From positions 4,342-13,554 of the forward strand of contig JAHFDQ010000094.1 of the NCBI GenBank assembly GCA_023248915.1: DNA of 9,213 nt. Direction: 5' to 3'. The notes below the pieces were generated by a model that saw only the letters and a program-made list of their open reading frames with translations, did not search any database and was not told where the DNA came from. Each line of letters opens with the position of its first letter. Positions within the stretch are counted from its first letter, which is position 1. Below are positions 5,723-9,213 of this stretch, piece by piece. Both the position numbers and the translations under genes were made by a program. Source of the stretch: Archangiaceae bacterium (GTDB lineage Bacteria; Myxococcota; Myxococcia; Myxococcales; Myxococcaceae).

Positions 5723-7507
5723 GTCGCACGTCAAACCGAAGAAGGGGTTGCACGAGCCCGAACAGCACTCGCTGTCGAAGGTGCAACTCTCGTTCACCAC
5801 CCGGCACCAGCACACGTTGCCGTTGCCCTCGTCGAGGCAGGTGTAGGGGCTGCCCCGGCAGTTGGTGGTCGAAACGCAGCCTTGCAAGCAGGCCCCCACG
5901 TTGTCTCCGTACGCGGTGTAGTAGTAGCAGACTCCGACGCCGCCGCAGGCCTTCAACTGGCCGTTGCACAGCCCGATGCAGTAGCCCCCCGGCTTGCCCA
6001 GCGCGCAGCGGCCCGTCTCGCACTCTGTGTCGCCAGTGCAGCTGGCGCCGTACTTGGCCAGGCCCTTGTCCTTCTGCTCGCAGAGGTGGCTCCACGGGTT
6101 GCAGCCGTAACCAGAACCCGACCCCGAGCATTCCGCGTCGGCCGTGCACAGGGGTTCGCAGTGGTTGTTGGAGTTGGTGGTGTTGGTGTCGGCGTCGAGG
6201 CAGGCGAACCCCGCGCGGCACTGGCCGGGGCTGGCCAGCCCCGTCCCCGAGCACTTCTCGCGGCAGACGTTGAAGGTGAGCGAGGCCACGCAGATTCCGC
6301 CGTTGCACCCGGTCTGCGCGGCGACGTCGCAGTTGGCGGCGTTCGAGCAGGCTCCGTTCGGCACGCCGGTCGCCGCCTCGGTCAGGCACCTGCCACCGGC
6401 GCACTGGCCGTCGGCGGTACACGGCTTGCCGTCGGCGAGGCCCGAGCAGGCGGCGTTGCCCGCGCACTTGGCGTCGCCGCAGTCGATGGCGCGATCGCAG
6501 GTGTTGTCGGCGCCGTCGGTGCAGCTCTCGGTGCCGGCCCCCACGCAGTCGGGGTCGAGGCAGTCGGTTTTCGAGTCGGCGTCGTTGTCGATGCCGTCCG
6601 AGCAGTCGGTCTCGCGCCGCGCGCCGCCACCGCACGCGCAGCCGGTGCCGCACGACGCGCCGGTGCAGTCGGCGGAGTCGGCGCAGTCGGTCAACCCGTC
6701 GCTGTCGTTGTCGAGGCCGTCGTTGCAGTGGCCGCTCTCGGTCGTCGGGGCGACGCAGTTCACGGCCGTGGCGCAGTCGGGGTCGGCGCAGTCGGTCTTC
6801 GTGTCTCCGTCGTTGTCCGAGGCGTCGGAGCAGCTCGTTTCCTTCTTCGCCCCCGCGGCGCACAGGCAGCCCGTGCCGCACGACGCGCCGGTGCAGTCGG
6901 CGGTGTCGGCGCAGTCGGTCAGCCCGTCACCGTCATTGTCCACGCCGTCGCTGCAGTGGCCGGCCTCGGGCGGAGGAACCCCGCAGTTGGGCGCGGCGGC
7001 GCAGTCGGGGTCGGCGCAGTCGGTGAACCCGTCCCCGTCGTTGTCCACCGAGTCCGAGCAGCTCGCTTCCTTCTTCTTTCCGGCCGCGCAGGTACAGCCG
7101 GCGCCGCACGACGCGCCGGCGCAGTCGGCGGTATCGGCGCAGTCGGTCAGCCCGTCTCCGTCGTTGTCGACCTGGTCGTTGCAGTTGGCCTCGTGTCGTT
7201 CTCCGGCGGTGCAGTTGCAGCCCTGGCCGCACGTCTGGCCTTCGCAGTCCGGGTCGGCGCAGTCGCCGAGGCCGTCGCCGTCGTCGTCGTGGCCGTTGGC
7301 GCAGATCTCGGTCCCGGTCAGGCAGGCCGCCTCGGCGAAGCACAACGGGTCGGCGCAGTCGGTCTTCTGGTCGCCGTTGTCGTCGATGCCGTTGGAGCAG
7401 TTCTCGGGCCCGAGCGGGTGCTGCGGGTCGGGGTGGGTGGGCGCGCAGGCGGTCAAGGCCAGAGCGACGGCCAAGGCTGGCACGGCCACGAGGTGCCGCA
7501 GCGACAT
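5720..7507 (-). CDS. Cys-rich lipoprotein with nine metal-binding-type DNDGDG repeats
   Basis: The 595-residue product starts with a lipoprotein signal peptide ending LALTAC, so Cys21 should be lipidated. Ala at +2 favours sorting to the outer membrane. Nine Cys/Asp repeats follow (about 37-348), typically CSDGVDNDGDGLTDCADPDC. The DxDxDG core resembles calcium-binding thrombospondin type 3 repeats, and the spacing resembles the MopE-type putative metal-binding motif. Some alternate with CTGASCGTGCxCAAG segments to form 76-residue composite repeats. The C-terminal part (about 355-595) is a different Cys-rich region with CTADGQCAGGRC, CTGDTECETGRC and CTFDSECCSGSC motifs of EB/dickkopf type. 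The protein ends at CD, with no C-terminal membrane or sorting segment. It is probably a disulfide-rich surface protein that binds metal, and its ligand is unknown. GGAG at 7516-7513 lies 5 bp before the ATG. It follows the ParB-domain gene by 42 bp. Confidence 0.85.
   Translation of the reverse strand: MSLRHLVAVPALAVALALTACAPTHPDPQHPLGPENCSNGIDDNGDQKTDCADPLCFAEAACLTGTEICANGHDDDGDGLGDCADPDCEGQTCGQGCNCTAGERHEANCNDQVDNDGDGLTDCADTADCAGASCGAGCTCAAGKKKEASCSDSVDNDGDGFTDCADPDCAAAPNCGVPPPEAGHCSDGVDNDGDGLTDCADTADCTGASCGTGCLCAAGAKKETSCSDASDNDGDTKTDCADPDCATAVNCVAPTTESGHCNDGLDNDSDGLTDCADSADCTGASCGTGCACGGGARRETDCSDGIDNDADSKTDCLDPDCVGAGTESCTDGADNTCDRAIDCGDAKCAGNAACSGLADGKPCTADGQCAGGRCLTEAATGVPNGACSNAANCDVAAQTGCNGGICVASLTFNVCREKCSGTGLASPGQCRAGFACLDADTNTTNSNNHCEPLCTADAECSGSGSGYGCNPWSHLCEQKDKGLAKYGASCTGDTECETGRCALGKPGGYCIGLCNGQLKACGGVGVCYYYTAYGDNVGACLQGCVSTTNCRGSPYTCLDEGNGNVCWCRVVNESCTFDSECCSGSCNPFFGLTCD
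6524..7183 (-). repeat. Three in-frame 228-bp composite repeats in the lipoprotein gene
   Basis: Residues 109-184, 185-260 and 261-328 are three copies of one composite unit: DNDGDGLTDCADTADC, then GASCGTGCxCAAGxKKExS, then a second DNDGD...DCADPDC, then a Pro/Thr-containing linker ending GH. The first two are exactly 76 residues (228 bp: 7183-6956 and 6955-6728). The third (6727-6524) lacks the last eight residues. The exact length suggests recent tandem duplication of a two-motif block. Confidence 0.85.
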
Positions 7508-7512
7508 CCGTG

Positions 7513-7516
7513 CTCC
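7513..7516 (-). promoter_or_regulatory. Ribosome binding site of the lipoprotein gene
   Basis: GGAG on the minus strand (7516-7513) is separated by 5 bp from the ATG at 7507 and fixes the start ahead of the signal peptide. Confidence 0.65.
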
Positions 7517-7549
7517 GAGGTGACGGGCCCCTGAAACGGCGCCAGGTTA

Positions 7550-8527
7550 TCACTCCTCGGCGGACTCGGAAGGAACGCCGCCCATTCGGGACAGGTCCTC
7601 GCGCTTCACGGTCTCGGGGTCGACCTTCTTCACGCTCGCGGTCAACTTGGCCAACGTCGCGTCGAAGTCGAACGGCCCTTCCTTCTTGAAGCGCAGGAAG
7701 TTCACCCGGGCCACGACGTAGGCCTTCAGGTACGGGCTCTGCAGCCCGCGCGCCTTCAGCCTCTCGACGACGGCGATGACCGCGTCGTCGAAGGCGAGCA
7801 GCGTGTCTGCCCGCGCTGAGCGCACCTCGAGGGCGGCGGCGAGCGGTTTGTCGAAAAACGCCTCGAGGCGCTTGACGATCGGGTTGTAGGCCCCGCCCGA
7901 GAACCGCGGCCGCTTCTCGTAGGCGGCCCCCAGGGTCAGGAAGGCGGGCTCTTCGAAGACGTCGGCGAAGTCGCTTTCCTTGCCGGGGCCGAGGGCCGCC
8001 ATGCCGCGCGCCATGCGGATGACCTCGAGAGACCTTTCCTTCAGGTTGTGGGCCTTCTCGGTGTTGAGCGCCAGAATCTGGAAGGCGAGCTCTTCCTCGG
8101 GCAGCACCAACGCCACCACGGCCTTGGCCCCCAACAGGCGCATCGCGCCCAGCCGGTGGTTGCCGTTCGGCGTCCAGTACTTCCCCTCGTGGCGCACGGC
8201 GATGATCGGGTCGAGGTAGCGACCCACGCGCTCGAACGCGTTGGCCAGCCGCTTCACGTGCGGTTCGGACAGGTCGCGCTGGTAGGGGGTCGGTTCGACC
8301 TTGTCGATGGGCAGCGCGGCCGCCACGACGGTGTGGCCGCCCAGCGGTTCGCGGTACACGGCCAGCGCCGAACCGCCGTCGGCCCGGATCTGGTCGGCCA
8401 ACCGGGCGCCGTCCTCGGGCACCGTGGCCGAGACGTCCGGCGCGGCCAGCCCCTTCGAGCTCGCTGCGACCTTCTTGCGCGGAGCCTTCCGCGGCCTACC
8501 GGTGGAACCTGCCTTCTTGACGGCCAT
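7550..8527 (-). CDS. ParB N-terminal domain protein (ParB-like, no recognisable HTH)
   Basis: The 325-residue protein has a basic, flexible N-terminal tail (about 1-27, rich in Lys/Arg, APRKKV) that could contact DNA. A ParB/sulfiredoxin-fold domain follows (about 70-165): PIDKVEPTPYQRDLSEPHVKRLANAF is ParB box I, DPIIAVRHEGKYWTPNGNHRLGAMRLLGA covers the box II region. Box II reads GNHR where chromosomal ParB usually has GERR. The remainder (about 180-325) is helical and does not show the KorB/Spo0J-type helix-turn-helix that binds parS. This is therefore not the chromosome-segregation ParB, and no parA is adjacent. ParB-fold proteins outside segregation include CTP/ATP-using regulators and nucleases; I cannot choose between these. 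GAGGGGG at 8538-8532 is a strong ribosome binding site 4 bp before the ATG. It lies 15 bp after the PmbA-like stop. Confidence 0.8.
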   Translation of the reverse strand: MAVKKAGSTGRPRKAPRKKVAASSKGLAAPDVSATVPEDGARLADQIRADGGSALAVYREPLGGHTVVAAALPIDKVEPTPYQRDLSEPHVKRLANAFERVGRYLDPIIAVRHEGKYWTPNGNHRLGAMRLLGAKAVVALVLPEEELAFQILALNTEKAHNLKERSLEVIRMARGMAALGPGKESDFADVFEEPAFLTLGAAYEKRPRFSGGAYNPIVKRLEAFFDKPLAAALEVRSARADTLLAFDDAVIAVVERLKARGLQSPYLKAYVVARVNFLRFKKEGPFDFDATLAKLTASVKKVDPETVKREDLSRMGGVPSESAEE

Positions 8528-8531
8528 GAGA

Positions 8532-8538
8532 CCCCCTC
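8532..8538 (-). promoter_or_regulatory. Ribosome binding site of the ParB-domain gene
   Basis: GAGGGGG on the minus strand lies 4 bp from the ATG at 8527, inside the 15-bp gap after the PmbA-like stop. It supports independent, efficient initiation of this gene. Confidence 0.65.
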
Positions 8539-8542
8539 GTGG

Positions 8543-9213
8543 CTACTCGCCGCTCACCGTGAGCTCGGCGAAACGAATCGTCGGCGCGGCGGTCGAGCCG
8601 CGGAACACCAGGTCGTCGCCGACCGCGTCGAGCCCGGCCATCATGTCGAGCAGGTTGCCGGCCACGGTGACTTCCTGAACCGGGAAGGTCAGCTCGCCGT
8701 TCTCGATCCACATTCCGTTGGCGCCCCGGGAATACTCGCCGGTGACGACGTTGAGGCCCCGGCCGAGCATCGCGGTCACGTACAGCCCGCGCTTGACGCC
8801 CCGGATGATGGCCTCGGGCGCCTCTACCCCCTTCGCCAGGTAGAGGTTGTTGGTGCCGATGTGCGGCAGCGACCGGTAGCCGCGCGCCGCGTTGCCGGTG
8901 CTCGCGGCCTTGGCCTTCCGCGCGGTGAACGAGTCGTAGAGGAAGCTCGTCAAGACGCCCTGGTCGACCAGGGCGGTGCGGCGGGTGGCCACCCCTTCGC
9001 CGTCGAAGGGAGAAGACCCGAGCCCCCGGGGCAGCAGCCCGTCGTCGAGCACGGTGAGCCACGCCGGCCCCACGCGCTTGCCCAGCAGCGGCGCCAGCAC
9101 GCTCGACTTCTTGAACACCGCGTCGCCGTTGGCGGCCGCCGCGATGCCGCCGACGAACGACGCGGCCATCAGCGGGTCGAGCACCACCGACACCTTCTGC
9201 GACTTCACCTTCC
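8543..9213 (-). CDS. pmbA: TldD/PmbA (TldE) family protein, C-terminal half (cut by right edge)
   Basis: About 222 C-terminal residues are visible and the frame runs open through the right edge. The GTG at 9208 is internal, not a start. The segment matches PmbA/TldE order: VVLDPLMAASFVGGI, then DDGLLPRGLGSSPFDGEGVATRRTALVDQGVL, GTNNLYLAKG, GRGLNVVTGEYSRGANGMWIENGELTFPVQEVTVAGNLLDMM, and GSTAAPTIRFAELTVSG at the end. TldD and PmbA/TldE form a heterodimeric protease that degrades unfolded peptides and takes part in maturing microcin B17 and CcdA turnover in E. coli. TldD carries the zinc HExxxH site, whereas PmbA/TldE does not. The diagnostic N-terminal part is outside the window, so the choice of PmbA/TldE over TldD rests on sequence resemblance. 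A tldD gene might lie just beyond the right edge. Confidence 0.85.
   Translation of the reverse strand, partial: KVKSQKVSVVLDPLMAASFVGGIAAAANGDAVFKKSSVLAPLLGKRVGPAWLTVLDDGLLPRGLGSSPFDGEGVATRRTALVDQGVLTSFLYDSFTARKAKAASTGNAARGYRSLPHIGTNNLYLAKGVEAPEAIIRGVKRGLYVTAMLGRGLNVVTGEYSRGANGMWIENGELTFPVQEVTVAGNLLDMMAGLDAVGDDLVFRGSTAAPTIRFAELTVSGE

Noticed and set aside
5721..6881. N-terminal extension of the NtrC-type regulator to about 851 residues
   Set aside because: The extra residues are an Arg-rich out-of-frame reading of the lipoprotein gene. The receiver domain begins right after the ATG at 5720.
5882..7534. Plus-strand frames of 459 and 550 codons opposite the lipoprotein gene
   Set aside because: They are shadows of the repetitive, GC-rich lipoprotein coding sequence. 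The minus-strand product has a signal peptide, lipobox and regular Cys/Asp repeats; the plus-strand ones are low-complexity.
7508..7549. Sigma-54 promoter in the 42-bp gap before the lipoprotein gene
   Set aside because: A TGGCGC on the minus strand resembles the -24 element, but no TTGC follows at the required distance.

Overview
The window is very GC-rich, densely coded bacterial DNA. The gene set is a type II secretion gspC behind a sigma-54-type promoter, an NtrC-class regulator, a large lipoprotein of metal-binding Cys/Asp repeats, a stand-alone ParB-domain protein and a TldD/PmbA protein. This suggests a myxobacterium (Myxococcota). That is an inference from composition and gene types, since no rRNA or other marker gene is present.

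Layout from left to right: (1) 1-422, minus strand: the N-terminal 140 residues of a GspC-like secretion protein, running off the left edge. (2) 423-750: a divergent intergenic region holding a near-consensus -24/-12 promoter for gspC (458-473) and a pair of 9-bp direct repeats further upstream. (3) 751-1659, plus strand: an unrecognised helical protein of about 302 residues with a His-rich tail. (4) 1789-2745, minus strand: a protein with an AbiEi-antitoxin-like winged helix and a C-terminal DUF559/Vsr-like nuclease domain. (5) 2735-3911: a non-coding array of degenerate palindromic units that fills the whole gap between genes. (6) 3932-9213, minus strand: a tight run of five genes, transcribed right to left: pmbA/tldE C-terminal part, ParB-domain protein, Cys-rich repeat lipoprotein, NtrC-type response regulator, RidA-family protein.

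The five minus-strand genes are separated by 15, 42, -1 and 7 bp, so they probably form one transcription unit. The lipoprotein stop and the regulator start overlap as TGATG, which points to translational coupling. The regulator has the phospho-acceptor Asp and an intact GAFTGA loop, so it should activate sigma-54 promoters. The only convincing sigma-54 site in the window is in front of gspC, but nothing here proves the two are linked.

The most unusual element is the array. About eleven or twelve imperfect units each start with a core near GATGTCCC. Most end with its reverse complement at an almost constant 63-bp offset. The units are spaced at about 114 bp in the right part and in an alternating 70/112 bp (182 bp) pattern in the middle. 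The array touches the end of the RidA-family gene and overlaps the first codons of the nuclease-like gene.
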